Origin: Antarctobacter heliothermus
GTDB lineage: Bacteria > Pseudomonadota > Alphaproteobacteria > Rhodobacterales > Rhodobacteraceae
DNA: 64,000 nucleotides
NCBI RefSeq assembly: GCF_002237555.1
Contig: NZ_CP022540.1
Span: 186,001 to 250,000, forward strand
Reading direction: 5' to 3'
Positions 44,789-54,713 of the stretch are shown in pieces. The number at the start of each line of letters is the position of its first letter. Position 1 is the first letter of the stretch. The position numbers and the translations under genes were made by a program. The notes under the pieces are model-generated. The model was not told the DNA's origin and ran no database searches. It worked only from the letters and a program-made list of their open reading frames with translations.

Positions 44789-46257
44789 TTGTGCAGGTCC
44801 AGAATCTCGCGCACCTTGGCGACCAGATCGCCGCGCGGCACCTCATATTGGCTGGGGTGGTCTTTCCACTCTTCAAGGCTCGCATCGGCCGCTAGCTTTG
44901 CCCCAAGGATCAGATCCTTGATCTGCACCACGCCGCGCTCTTTCTCATCGCCGCCCTCGATGACCGCCACAGGAGAGCCGCGCTTGTCCGCGTATTTCAA
45001 CTGGTTGCCAAAGTTCTTGGGGTTGCCAAGATAGACCTCGGCCCGCAGCCCGGCGTTGCGCAGATCCGCCACCATCGCCTGATAATCGGCCATGCGGTAC
45101 CGGTCCATCACCGTCACCACCACGGGCCCCTGCACCGCGCCACCAATGCGGCCCTTTTCGCGCAGCGCCGCCAGCAGACGGTCGACGCCGATGGACACCC
45201 CCGTGGCAGGCACCGCCTGCCCGGTGAATCGCTTGACCAGATCGTCATACCGCCCACCCCCGGCGACGGAACCGAACTGCCGCTTGCGGCCCTTCTCGTC
45301 AAAGATCTCAAAGGTCAGCTCCGCCTCGTAGACCGGCCCGGTGTAGTAGCCAAGGCCGCGCACAACAGAGGGGTCCACTATGATTTGATCGTCGTCATAG
45401 CCGAGCGACGATACAAGATCGCAGATTTCCATCAGTTCTCCGATGCCTTCGTGACCGACATCGGACTCGCCAATCAATTCGCCAAGACGCTCTAGAGTTT
45501 TGGTGTCATTTTCCCGTCGAGCAGTCACAAAGCCAACCGCAAGATCAATCTGTTCCTCGGCTAAGCCCACGCCGTCGATAAACGCGCCAGAGGCATCCAG
45601 CCGCCCCTTGCCCAACAGCTCACGCACACCGGCCTCACCGACCTTGTCGAACTTGTCGATGGTCCGCAGAACCGCGTCGCGCTGGGCGTCGTCCGACAGG
45701 CCCATGGTTTCCAGCACGCCGTTCAGAACCTTGCGGTTGTTCACCCGGATCAAATAGTCGCCGCGCGGAATCCCGACCTTTTCCAACGTATCCGACAGCA
45801 TCGCGCAGATCTCGGCATCCGCCGCCACGCTTGCCGCACCCACCGTATCCGCGTCGCACTGATAGAACTGCCGATACCGCCCCGGTCCCGGCTTTTCATT
45901 GCGCCAGACCGGCCCCATCGCATAGCGCCGATAGGGCAAAGGCAACTCGTTGCGGTGCTGCGCATAGACCCGCGCCAAAGGCGCCGTCAGGTCATACCGC
46001 AGCGCCATCCATCCGTCGTCTTCATCCTGCCAGGCAAACACACCCTCGTTCGGGCGGTCCACATCGGGCAGGAACTTGCCCAGCGCCTCGACGGTTTCGA
46101 CAGCCGCACTTTCCAGCGCCTCGAACCCGTATTGATGATAGACCCCGGCGATAATCTGCAACATCTCCGCCCGCTCTGTCACCTCCGGGCCAAAGTAGTC
46201 CCGGAATCCCTTCGGCGTCTGCGCCTTGGGGCGAGGAGATTTCTTCTCTTTGGCCAT
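44785..46257 (-). CDS. hisS: Histidyl-tRNA synthetase
   Basis: Charges tRNA-His. The 490 residues contain class II motif 1 (near [20 protein letters not shown]), motif 2 [20 protein letters not shown], the histidine motifs [20 protein letters not shown] (core) and GGRYDDLV, motif 3 [11 protein letters not shown], and the anticodon domain at the C-terminus. It is somewhat longer than the E. coli protein. It is the first gene of the hisSZG operon. Confidence 0.97.
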   Translation of the reverse strand: MAKEKKSPRPKAQTPKGFRDYFGPEVTERAEMLQIIAGVYHQYGFEALESAAVETVEALGKFLPDVDRPNEGVFAWQDEDDGWMALRYDLTAPLARVYAQHRNELPLPYRRYAMGPVWRNEKPGPGRYRQFYQCDADTVGAASVAADAEICAMLSDTLEKVGIPRGDYLIRVNNRKVLNGVLETMGLSDDAQRDAVLRTIDKFDKVGEAGVRELLGKGRLDASGAFIDGVGLAEEQIDLAVGFVTARRENDTKTLERLGELIGESDVGHEGIGELMEICDLVSSLGYDDDQIIVDPSVVRGLGYYTGPVYEAELTFEIFDEKGRKRQFGSVAGGGRYDDLVKRFTGQAVPATGVSIGVDRLLAALREKGRIGGAVQGPVVVTVMDRYRMADYQAMVADLRNAGLRAEVYLGNPKNFGNQLKYADKRGSPVAVIEGGDEKERGVVQIKDLILGAKLAADASLEEWKDHPSQYEVPRGDLVAKVREILDLHK

Positions 46258-46387
46258 GGATCGTCCCCGGTTGTCGCTGCGTTTGCGCTTCCTCTAGCCC
46301 TTCGGCTGCAAAGGGGCAAGCACACCCCCTTGCAGCTTCTTCTCTGTGAAAATACTCACACACGAAGCCAGCAAAGGGGCAACCGCC

Positions 46388-46594
46388 ATGAACGACAGAA
46401 CCGACCTGCTCGAAGAACGCCTCGCCTACGCGATGCGCACCCTCGACGACCTGTCCGATACGGTCGCCCGGCAAGACCGTGAAATCGCCCGCTTGACCGC
46501 CCGGGTCGAGATGATGCTGCAACGTGAGGCCACGCGGGAATCCGAAGGCACCGGCGGCATCGTGCTGGGCGATGAACGCCCGCCGCACTACTGA
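46388..46594 (+). CDS. slyX: SlyX family protein
   Basis: A 68-residue, highly charged coiled-coil protein. The heptad pattern L-E-E-R-L-A-Y..T-L-D-D-L-S-D-T-V-A-R-Q-D-R-E-I and the C-terminal PPHY are the SlyX hallmarks. Function is unknown. AAAGGGGCAACC lies before the ATG. It is divergent from hisS, with 130 bp between starts. Confidence 0.9.
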   Translation: MNDRTDLLEERLAYAMRTLDDLSDTVARQDREIARLTARVEMMLQREATRESEGTGGIVLGDERPPHY

Positions 46595-46671
46595 CGCGCG
46601 CCCGCATGGGACGGCGGGCGGGGCGATATGCGGTCCCGCAGGGCCGCAGGAGCGCCGTGCGGCGTCCCCGC

Positions 46672-47445
46672 CTAATTTTTCAGATCGACGGCCTCCACTT
46701 CACCGTCGTGCAGCAGGATGTTCTTCCAGCGCGGGTTGCTACCGAACCGCTCATAGACGCTGACAAAAACCGTATCGCGCGCCAATGTGCGCATCTTGCT
46801 GCCGCAGGGCTTGCCCTTGCGGACGCGGCACACCCGGCTTTTGACCTTTTCATAGGCCGCATCTGTCGAGGACACCGGCAGTTCCGCGCCGGACGGCCCA
46901 TAGTGCAACTGCTCATAGCTCTCGGGCGCGCCAAAGATCACCAATGCCGCCGTGAATTGCCGCGCACAGCGATCCTTGAACCCTGTCAGGTAAAACGTCC
47001 GCGGCGTAGTTGTGCCCGGAACGCTGTCATACAGGACGTATTGACTGCCCTTTTCGGGATAACCTTCGATCTTCTTGCCCAGCTTGCGGTTCGGCACACC
47101 GCAGACCCGGGCAAGCTCGCCATAAGGCAGGGTAACACCCAAGGACACTTCTCGCGCGTCAGGCGCTCCGGGACGGGGTAGTCGCCCCGGCGCATCATCA
47201 TCGCCCGTGGCCGCCGCCGCCTTGGCACCAAAGAGTCCCAACAACCCGCGCTGCGGTGCGTCATCGGTCACGGGCGCGCGCGGCGCGTCTGGCGCCAGCA
47301 CGTCCGCTTGCCCGGCGTCATCGGCCAAAGGCACGTCACTGTAGCGTGGGACATCGGACAACGGATCGCCACAGCCTGCCAGCAACAGCCCCAGACAAAG
47401 GCCCAGACCCAAGGTCACTCCGGCTTTTGAAACGCCTGCGCGCAT
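46672..47445 (-). CDS. Lipoprotein of unknown function
   Basis: A 257-residue protein with a lipoprotein signal (LGLGLCLGLLLAGCG, lipobox LAGC, Cys near residue 25). A disordered Asp/Ala/Pro-rich stretch (residues 28-90) is followed by a compact domain with several cysteines (LARVCGVPNRKLGKKIEGYP; FKDRCARQFTAALVIFGAPE; VCRVRKGKPCGSKM). The domain is conserved in appearance, but I cannot name a family with certainty. The ATG at 47445 follows GGGAGAA. It lies 97 bp upstream of dnaE on the same strand, so cotranscription is possible. Confidence 0.75.
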   Translation of the reverse strand: MRAGVSKAGVTLGLGLCLGLLLAGCGDPLSDVPRYSDVPLADDAGQADVLAPDAPRAPVTDDAPQRGLLGLFGAKAAAATGDDDAPGRLPRPGAPDAREVSLGVTLPYGELARVCGVPNRKLGKKIEGYPEKGSQYVLYDSVPGTTTPRTFYLTGFKDRCARQFTAALVIFGAPESYEQLHYGPSGAELPVSSTDAAYEKVKSRVCRVRKGKPCGSKMRTLARDTVFVSVYERFGSNPRWKNILLHDGEVEAVDLKN

Positions 47446-47542
47446 GTCGTTCTCCCGGCAAATCCACGGGTTTGTAGCGCGTGCAAGGGGCCCGCGTCCA
47501 CCATCCGTCACGCCAACAGGCTGAGTTCAGCCCGCAACAGCC

Positions 47543-50500
47543 TCAAATTTCCTCAACCGCAAGCACCCCGTCCAGCGATTTCACCGCGCCCTTGATCTCG
47601 GGCGTCACCGGATAATCCAGCCCCGCGTCCAGTTCCACCTCACCCGGCAACGCCGGATCGTTGAGGCAGAGCGTGATCGGCCCGCGCGCAGCCTTGGGCA
47701 TCTGTTCCGCCGCCCGCCCGAGGACGTTTGCGATATGACCAAAGGCATCCGCCGTCTCAACAAAGATGCGCAGTCCGGTCACGCCAGCGCCGGCCACGAT
47801 CACATCCACCGGCGCAACAGACCGGCCCAGCAGTTTCAACTGGTCCGATTCCATGGTCGCCTCGACCGTGACCAAAACCTTGGCCCCGCTTTCTAGAAAT
47901 TCACGCGATGCCTCCAGAGCCTCTGAAAACAGCGTGACCTCAAAGGCCCCGGTCGGGTCCGACATCTGGCAAAAGGCAAAGCGGTTGCCACGCGCCGACT
48001 TGCGTTCCTGCCGACCGGCAACCACCCCTGCCAGCTTGGCCACCATCGCGCCATTGCCCTGTACCTTGTGGGTCAATTCATCCAAAGTCATGAAGGCCCC
48101 CGTGCGCTCCACCCGGCGCAGGCGCGGCATGTAATCGTCCAGCGGATGCCCCGACAGATAAAAACCCACGGCCTTGAACTCTTCGGCCAACCGCTCGGCG
48201 GGCAGCCAATCGGCAACCGGCGACAGGCGCGGTTCCGGCAGATCCTCGCCGGCCTCACCAAACAGCGACACCTGCGCGCTGGCCTTTTGTTCGTGGATCG
48301 CCGCCGAATAAGCCACCAGCGCATCGAGCGAGTCAAAGATCCGCCGCCGGTTCGAATCCAGCACGTCAAAACATCCGGCCCGTGCCATCATTTCCAGCGG
48401 CCGCTTGCCGACCTTTTTCAAGTCTACACGCCGTGCGAAATCAAAGATCGTGGCATAGGGCCTATCCTCGCGCGCGGCGGCCACCATCCGCATGACCTCC
48501 AGCCCGACGTTCTTTAGCGCGCCCAACGCATAGACCAACTCGCCATTCACCACATCGAATGTCGCCTGAGAGCGGTTCACGCAGGGCGGCACCCACGGCA
48601 GCTTCAGCCCCTTACGGACCTCTTCGAAATAAACCGCCAGTTTATCTGTCAGGTGGATATCGCAGTTCATGACCCCGGCCATAAACTCGACCGCGTGGTT
48701 CGCCTTTAGCCAGGCGGTCTGATAACTGACCACCGCATAGGCCGCCGCGTGCGATTTGTTGAAGCCGTAGTTGGCGAACTTTTCCAGAAGGTCGAACACC
48801 TCGGACGCTTTCTTGGCGTCCACACCATTCTCACCCGCGCCCTTTTCGAACTTGGGGCGTTCAGCGTCCATCGCCTCCTTGATCTTTTTACCCATGGCCC
48901 GGCGCAACAGGTCAGCGCCGCCCAGCGTATAGTTCGCCATGACCTGCGCGATCTGCATCACCTGTTCTTGGTAGACGATGATGCCTTGGGTTTCTTCAAG
49001 GATATGGTCAATCAGCGGATGGACCGAGGTGATCTTTTTCAGCCCGTTTTTGACCTCGCAATAGGTCGGGATGTTTTCCATCGGGCCGGGACGGTACAGC
49101 GCCACCAGCGCCACGATGTCCTCAATACAGGTGGGCTTCATGCGCTTGAGCGCATCCATCATGCCAGAGCTTTCAACCTGGAACACCGCCACCGTCTTGG
49201 CGCTGGCGTACAGCTTGTACGACGCCTCGTCGTCCAACGGGATGGCGTTGATCTGGTTCTCGGCCCCCTCGGCGGGCTCATAAAGCTGGGTGCCATCCGC
49301 CGCGACATGCAAAGGCCGCCCGGATTTGAAAATCAGGTCCATCGCGTTCTGGATCACGGTCAGTGTCTTCAAGCCCAGAAAGTCAAACTTGACCAGTCCC
49401 GCCTGTTCGACCCACTTCATGTTGAACTGCGTCGCTGGCATGTCGGATCGCGGATCACGGTAGAGCGGCACCAGTTCATCAGTCGGACGGTCAGCGATGA
49501 CGACACCGGCGGCGTGCGTGCCCGCAGAGCGTAACAGCCCCTCGACCTGCATGCCGTATTTCAGCAGCCGGTCGACGACCTCTTCGTTCTTGGCCTCTTC
49601 TGCCAGACGCGGCTCATCCCGCAGCGCCTGTTCGATGCTGACGGGTTTGACGCCCTCGACCGGGATCATCTTGGACAGGCGGTCCACCTGCCCGTAGGGC
49701 ATCTGCAACACGCGGCCCATGTCGCGCACCGCCGCCTTGGACAAGAGCGCACCAAAGGTGATGATCTGCCCCACCCGGTCGTGGCCGTATTTCTCTTGCA
49801 CATAGCGGATCACTTCCTCTCGGCGATCCATGCAAAAGTCGATGTCAAAGTCAGGCATCGACACCCGTTCCGGGTTCAGGAACCGCTCGAACAGCAGAGA
49901 ATAGCGCAGCGGGTCAAGGTCGGTGATGGTCAGCGCGTAGGCCACCAGCGACCCGGCACCAGACCCCCGCCCCGGTCCGACCGGGATGTGATTGTCCTTG
50001 GCCCATTGGATAAAGTCCGCAACGATCAGAAAGTAGCCGGGAAACCCCATACCCTCGATGATGCCCAGCTCAAAATCCAGACGTTCCTGATATTTCTCGA
50101 CCGTCACCGCGTGGGGAATCACCGCCAGACGCTTTTGCAGGCCCTCATTGGCGATGCGACGCAGTTCGGCCACCTCATCGTCGGCAAATTTTGGCAGGAT
50201 CGGATCGCGGCGATAGGCCATAAAGGCACAGCGTTTGGCGATCTCGACTGTGTTTTCCAACGCCTCGGGCAGATCGGCGAACAGCACCGCCATTTCCTGC
50301 GGCGTCTTGAAATAATGCTGCGGAGTCAGGCGGCGGCGCGGTTCCTGCTGGTCGACATAGGCCCCGTCGGCGATGCAGATCATCGCGTCATGCGCCTCAT
50401 ACATCTCGGTCTTGGGGAAATAGACGTCGTTGGTGGCGACCAGCGGCAGGTCCATCTCATAGGCCATCTCGACCAAGCCGCGCTCTGACAAACGCTCGGC

Positions 50501-51058
50501 CTCGGGCGGGATGCCGTCCTCACCCGCGTGGCGTTGCAGTTCCACATACAGCCGGTCGCCAAAGATCTGCGCCAGCCGCGTCATCAGCGCCTGCCCTGCC
50601 CCGCGATGCCCCTGCCGCAGATGACGTCCCACTGGCCCGTCCGGCCCGCCGCTCAGGCAGATCACATCCTCAGAATGCGCTTCCAACTCCTCCAGCGTCA
50701 CATGCGGCAACTCATTGTCGCGGCGCATGTAGAGGCAAGAGTTGAGCTTCATCAGGTGTTCATACCCGACCTCGGTCTGTGCCAGCAGAACCACCGGCGC
50801 GGGCGGCTTGACCCGCTCGCCCGGTTGCGGATCAACATACCGCAAATCCATCTGGCAGCCGACAATGGGCTGCACGCCTGCGCCTGCGGCCCCCACCGAA
50901 AACTCCAGCGCGGCAAACAGGTTGTTGGTGTCGGTCAACGCAACCGCCGGCATCCCCATGTCAGCGCAGAGGCCGGGCAGCTTTTTCAGCCGCATGGCAC
51001 CTTCGAGCAGGGAATATTCGGAATGGACGCGCAGGTGAATGAATCGTGGATCTGCCAT
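47543..51058 (-). CDS. dnaE: DNA polymerase III alpha subunit
   Basis: Replicative polymerase catalytic subunit, 1,171 residues. The N-terminal PHP domain begins FIHLRVHSEYSLLEGAMRLK (key residues H-S-E). The palm carries the catalytic acids in PDFDIDFCMDRREEV and the block GPGRGSGAGSLVAYALTITD (start of the family marker). Fingers (RAMGKKIKEAMD, NYGFNKSHAAAYA), a helix-hairpin-helix and the OB-fold region (AGVVAGRQERKSARGNRFAF) follow. The length is normal for the DnaE1 type. Confidence 0.97.
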   Translation of the reverse strand: MADPRFIHLRVHSEYSLLEGAMRLKKLPGLCADMGMPAVALTDTNNLFAALEFSVGAAGAGVQPIVGCQMDLRYVDPQPGERVKPPAPVVLLAQTEVGYEHLMKLNSCLYMRRDNELPHVTLEELEAHSEDVICLSGGPDGPVGRHLRQGHRGAGQALMTRLAQIFGDRLYVELQRHAGEDGIPPEAERLSERGLVEMAYEMDLPLVATNDVYFPKTEMYEAHDAMICIADGAYVDQQEPRRRLTPQHYFKTPQEMAVLFADLPEALENTVEIAKRCAFMAYRRDPILPKFADDEVAELRRIANEGLQKRLAVIPHAVTVEKYQERLDFELGIIEGMGFPGYFLIVADFIQWAKDNHIPVGPGRGSGAGSLVAYALTITDLDPLRYSLLFERFLNPERVSMPDFDIDFCMDRREEVIRYVQEKYGHDRVGQIITFGALLSKAAVRDMGRVLQMPYGQVDRLSKMIPVEGVKPVSIEQALRDEPRLAEEAKNEEVVDRLLKYGMQVEGLLRSAGTHAAGVVIADRPTDELVPLYRDPRSDMPATQFNMKWVEQAGLVKFDFLGLKTLTVIQNAMDLIFKSGRPLHVAADGTQLYEPAEGAENQINAIPLDDEASYKLYASAKTVAVFQVESSGMMDALKRMKPTCIEDIVALVALYRPGPMENIPTYCEVKNGLKKITSVHPLIDHILEETQGIIVYQEQVMQIAQVMANYTLGGADLLRRAMGKKIKEAMDAERPKFEKGAGENGVDAKKASEVFDLLEKFANYGFNKSHAAAYAVVSYQTAWLKANHAVEFMAGVMNCDIHLTDKLAVYFEEVRKGLKLPWVPPCVNRSQATFDVVNGELVYALGALKNVGLEVMRMVAAAREDRPYATIFDFARRVDLKKVGKRPLEMMARAGCFDVLDSNRRRIFDSLDALVAYSAAIHEQKASAQVSLFGEAGEDLPEPRLSPVADWLPAERLAEEFKAVGFYLSGHPLDDYMPRLRRVERTGAFMTLDELTHKVQGNGAMVAKLAGVVAGRQERKSARGNRFAFCQMSDPTGAFEVTLFSEALEASREFLESGAKVLVTVEATMESDQLKLLGRSVAPVDVIVAGAGVTGLRIFVETADAFGHIANVLGRAAEQMPKAARGPITLCLNDPALPGEVELDAGLDYPVTPEIKGAVKSLDGVLAVEEI

Positions 51059-51235
51059 GGCGATATCCTATGCCGTGACCCGCGCGGGCAAAACCCCTGA
51101 TCCACCTCGTACCTGTCCAAAGGATGGACGCAGCATCAGGCAAAAAGCACTTCTGTCAAAATCGTGCCACATTCGACCGGCACTCTCCAGCAACAGTGCC
51201 AATGTAGCCCAATCTAGAAATAATCGTTGTCCGAT

Positions 51236-52165
51236 ATGCAATTGAACGCCGCCGACATACTCGCCGCTGGGCCTGCGCCCGACCGGCCCGACGTCGATGA
51301 CCTGTCGCCTCCCCCGCTCAAGGGGCCGGGGCTAAAGACGTTTTTGCGGCGTGCGGTGCTGACGTCCGCGGCAAGGGTTGCCCCCCGTCTCACCGCAGAC
51401 CGGCTTGCCCGACGATACCTGACCCCAAACCAATCGGTCCTTGATGACTTGTCGACCCGCCGGCACGGGTATGAAATCTGCGACCTTGGCGCGGATACCG
51501 CCCTCTTGCGAACCTCAGCGCCCGCAGCCCCGTCCGGCGCGCCGCGCGTGCTGATCGTGCCCGGCCATGACGGCCATGTCCGTCAATTCACCCGAATTGT
51601 GCGCGCATTGCGAAAGCGCGGTGTGGCCGTCGATATACTGGTCTTTCCGGGCCATACGCACAACGCGCGCAGCATTTGCAGCATGCAGCACATGGTCACT
51701 GCAGTCCGCCGCGCCGACGCCTTCAATGGTCACTATGATGGGATCGTGGCGCATTGCGTCGCGTCCAATGCAATGTTGCAGGTTCTGGAGCAGGGGATGT
51801 CCTGCCCCCGGCTGGCGATGATCTCAACCCCGCTCGACCTGCCCGCGCTGGTTCGTTTCGGTGGACAGCAATACGGCCTGTCCGGCCGGTGTCTGGACTT
51901 CTTCGTGGACCGGGTAAACGCAATCAGCGCCCCCTGTGCCATCGACAAACCGTGGCGTCCGGTTGTCGAAACGTCTCAAGGTGAACTTTTGGTCGTTCAC
52001 GCGCGCAATGACTACGCCGCCCCAATTGAAAAAACCCGTCCGCTGGCCGCTGCGTGGCCCGGTGCACAACTGGCGGAATTTGACCAAGGCGGACATAACG
52101 AGATCCTCAACGTCACCTCCGCCATCGACCGGATCGCCGATTTCATGGCCCCGGCCCAGCCATAG
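51236..52165 (+). CDS. Alpha/beta-hydrolase-fold protein with Cys at the nucleophile position
   Basis: A 309-residue protein. The fold signs are the oxyanion segment LIVPGHDGHVRQFTRIVRAL, a nucleophile elbow VAHCVASNAM, an acid in VVHARNDYAAPIEK and the final His in FDQGGHNEIL. The elbow normally reads GHSxGG; here Cys takes the Ser place, as in dienelactone hydrolase. The substrate is unknown. There is no signal peptide. The ATG at 51236 is preferred over the TTG at 51227. It converges with the MFS gene, 18 bp apart. Confidence 0.75.
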   Translation: MQLNAADILAAGPAPDRPDVDDLSPPPLKGPGLKTFLRRAVLTSAARVAPRLTADRLARRYLTPNQSVLDDLSTRRHGYEICDLGADTALLRTSAPAAPSGAPRVLIVPGHDGHVRQFTRIVRALRKRGVAVDILVFPGHTHNARSICSMQHMVTAVRRADAFNGHYDGIVAHCVASNAMLQVLEQGMSCPRLAMISTPLDLPALVRFGGQQYGLSGRCLDFFVDRVNAISAPCAIDKPWRPVVETSQGELLVVHARNDYAAPIEKTRPLAAAWPGAQLAEFDQGGHNEILNVTSAIDRIADFMAPAQP

Positions 52166-52183
52166 CCACCGCCGGATTCAGCC

Positions 52184-53692
52184 TCACGCCTCTGCGAGAG
52201 GCTCCTCCCGCAACAGCGTAGAGGCGACGCACGCCACCAAAGCGGCCACCGCCGCCGCCCAAAAGATCGGGTGCAGCGCATCAGAAAACCCATCCAGCAC
52301 CCGCGCCTGTGTTTCCGCAGGCAAGGCGTGGACCATACTGGCCCCCAGCGCGCCAATGCCGCCCGACACCTCTCCCGGCAAGGTGTCAGCCAAATTGCGC
52401 ATCAAACCTGCACTGAACATCGCACCAAAGACAGCTGTCCCAAAGGACCCGCCGATCAGCCGGAACATATTGGTCGAAGCGGTGCCAACCCCCATCATCG
52501 TCGGCGGCACCGCGTTCTGGATCGCCGCCACGCCGACAGCAAACACTGGGCCAAGACCCAGACCAACCATCACCATGACCGCCCCAATGACCCACAGCGC
52601 GCTGCCTGCATCCAGCCGCGACATCGCTAGCAGTGCCAACGCCAGCACCCCCGTCGACAGCGTCGGCATCAGTTTATACCGCCCCGTCGCCGACATGATC
52701 CGACCCGCCACCATGGACGACAAGATCAACCCTCCCATCATAGGCACAAGGAACAGGCCCGAAACGGTTGGGCTGACCTCTTTCACCATTTGCAGGAACA
52801 GCGGCAAAAAGGTGATGGTGCCAAACATGCCCATGCCGACCAGAAAGCCCACCACATTGACCACCAGAAAAGTGTTGTTGCGGAACAGCGACAGCGGCAA
52901 GATCGGCTCTTCGGCGCGCCGCTCAGTCAGGACAAAGCCAATCAACGCCAGCACAACGCCCAGAACCAGACCAAGGGTCTGCCCCCCGCCCCAGCCGAAA
53001 CTGCCCGCGACATTGGGGATCAGAACGACACTGCCCAGCAACACCGCCAGCAACAGCGCGCCCAGATAATCCACCTTCTTTTGCGAACGCGCGACCGGCG
53101 TCGGCAGCGCCCGGTTCAGCACCACAAAGGCCACCACGCCAACCGGCAGGTTGACGAAAAAGATCCAGTGCCAGCCGATGCTCTCAACGATAGCACCGCC
53201 CAGCAGAGGCCCGATCACCGTCGACACACCAAAGGCCGCGCCAAGAAATCCCTGCGCCTTGCCACGCTCCCTCGGAGGCATCAGATCGCCCACCGCCGTC
53301 ATGCAGGTCACGATCAGCCCGCCGCCGCCCAGCCCCTGCACCACACGTCCGGCGATCACCGTGTTCATGGTCCCCGCGGTGCCGCAGATCACAGATCCCA
53401 CCACAAAGATCAGGATACCGCCCTGCAGGACAATCTTGCGACCATACAGATCCGACAGTTTTCCCGCCACCGGCGCGCCGATGGTCGAGGCCAGCAGATA
53501 CGCGGTGATCACCCATGTGATATTTTCCATCCCGCCAAGGTCGGCGACCATGATCGGCATCGCTGTCGACACAATGGTCTGCCCAAGCGAGGCAAACAGC
53601 AATGTCGCCGCAATGGCCATCAAGGCCAGACGAACCGCCGCAGGGTCCGGGCGTTCAATCACGGGAATGGTCGGAACTTCGGCAAGAGACAT
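52184..53692 (-). CDS. MFS drug:H+ antiporter, DHA2 (EmrB/QacA) type
   Basis: A 502-residue membrane protein with 14 hydrophobic helices. DHA2 marks include TAYLLASTIGAPVAGKLSDL, the motif A loop DLYGRKIVLQ, GLGGGGLIVTCMTAVGDLM and GPLLGGAIVESIGWHWIFFV (short forms). It is probably an inner-membrane exporter of drugs or other toxic compounds. The start at 53692 follows AAGGA. A MarR-type regulator lies divergent, 163 bp away, and very likely controls it. Confidence 0.93.
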   Translation of the reverse strand: MSLAEVPTIPVIERPDPAAVRLALMAIAATLLFASLGQTIVSTAMPIMVADLGGMENITWVITAYLLASTIGAPVAGKLSDLYGRKIVLQGGILIFVVGSVICGTAGTMNTVIAGRVVQGLGGGGLIVTCMTAVGDLMPPRERGKAQGFLGAAFGVSTVIGPLLGGAIVESIGWHWIFFVNLPVGVVAFVVLNRALPTPVARSQKKVDYLGALLLAVLLGSVVLIPNVAGSFGWGGGQTLGLVLGVVLALIGFVLTERRAEEPILPLSLFRNNTFLVVNVVGFLVGMGMFGTITFLPLFLQMVKEVSPTVSGLFLVPMMGGLILSSMVAGRIMSATGRYKLMPTLSTGVLALALLAMSRLDAGSALWVIGAVMVMVGLGLGPVFAVGVAAIQNAVPPTMMGVGTASTNMFRLIGGSFGTAVFGAMFSAGLMRNLADTLPGEVSGGIGALGASMVHALPAETQARVLDGFSDALHPIFWAAAVAALVACVASTLLREEPLAEA

Positions 53693-53777
53693 GTAAAATC
53701 CTTGAAACATCGGACCCGCCCCCGCACACGGGACGTCCGGGGCAGGCGCAAGGATTGCATCAGGTCTGAACTGGGCC

Positions 53778-53814
53778 TAGATATGTGCTGAAGACAGATA
53801 CATGTCAACAGCAC
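53778..53814 (-). promoter_or_regulatory. Candidate promoter and operator of the MFS gene
   Basis: On the minus strand TTGACA (53808-53803) is followed after 17 bases by CATATC (53785-53780), an acceptable sigma-70-type promoter. An inverted repeat, GTGCTG (53785-53790) and CAGCAC (53809-53814), brackets it and could be the MarR operator. The pattern is read by eye only. Confidence 0.4.
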
Positions 53815-53855
53815 GCTTTTGTCAAAGGCACGCAATTTTGCACATCGAGGGCGGC

Positions 53856-54458
53856 ATGAGCGCACGGGATGACGAACTGAAAGCACAGTTGGCGCGCGCC
53901 GGCATCGACAGCGCCACGGCTCAGGCCGCGCTGGATGTCGATGCGATTCTGCAAGTCTGGCGCCGCAAGGTCTTCAAGCGCGAAATCGGCCTGCGCGCGA
54001 TCTCGGAACTGGGGCTGGACATCGAACTGGCGGAACTGGACGTGCTGATGGCGGTCCGCGCCCCGTCCAATGAATTCGGCGACGCCACAGGCGAAGAGAC
54101 CATGGTCTCGACCGTTGCCTCACGACTGGCTATCGACCCCTCCCGCGCCAGCCGCTTGACCAGCGCCCTAATCAAACGCGGTTTCCTGTGTCGGGCGGTC
54201 AGCCAGCAGGACGCGCGCCGCGCCGTTCTGCAACTGACCGACACCGGGGAACGCGCCATCGCGGCCGTGCGCAGCTACAAATTCATGGTCCTCGGATCGT
54301 ACCTCAAGGGCTGGACGCCAGAGGAAATCGCCACTTTCCTGCCCTTGCTGGATCGCTTCTCCGCTTGGTCAGAAAGCGCCGCTTGCCCATCCGGCCCTGT
54401 GGTCGAGGAAATCGCCGCCCTGCGCGACACGCTGAACACCCCCAAACGCGACACCTGA
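53856..54458 (+). CDS. MarR-family transcriptional regulator
   Basis: A 200-residue protein. A winged helix-turn-helix lies in the middle: TVASRLAIDPSRASRLTSAL (recognition part), then GFLCRAVSQQDARRAVLQLT, the MarR wing with its Asp-x-Arg. N- and C-terminal helices form the dimer. MarR repressors usually respond to small toxic ligands and regulate a nearby exporter, which fits the divergent MFS gene. The ATG at 53856 follows CGAGGGCGGC. Confidence 0.9.
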   Translation: MSARDDELKAQLARAGIDSATAQAALDVDAILQVWRRKVFKREIGLRAISELGLDIELAELDVLMAVRAPSNEFGDATGEETMVSTVASRLAIDPSRASRLTSALIKRGFLCRAVSQQDARRAVLQLTDTGERAIAAVRSYKFMVLGSYLKGWTPEEIATFLPLLDRFSAWSESAACPSGPVVEEIAALRDTLNTPKRDT

Positions 54459-54713
54459 CCGACAGCCCCGCTCGCGCCGCACGGATCAGAAACAGACGGC
54501 ACGCAGACCGGCCGACCGGCCCGACCGCCTGTTTTCACGCCGCTGCCCTCGCCCCTGCCCACAAAGACAGCGATTTTCCCTTGCCAATCCGGGCGCGCGC
54601 CGCCTAGCCTGATCGCTGAACATCAGGGACGCGCGCTTTCTACGCCGCATCGAAGGCGCGCACCGCGGCACCTCGCCGAGGGACACTAGGTAAGGCGGCG
54701 GAACACTGAAGAC

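Noticed and set aside
46331..46370. A fifth copy of the GC-rich dispersed repeat
   Set aside because: Only the left box is loosely similar (CTTCTTCTCTGTGAAAATAC) and the GC hairpin is missing, so it is not counted.
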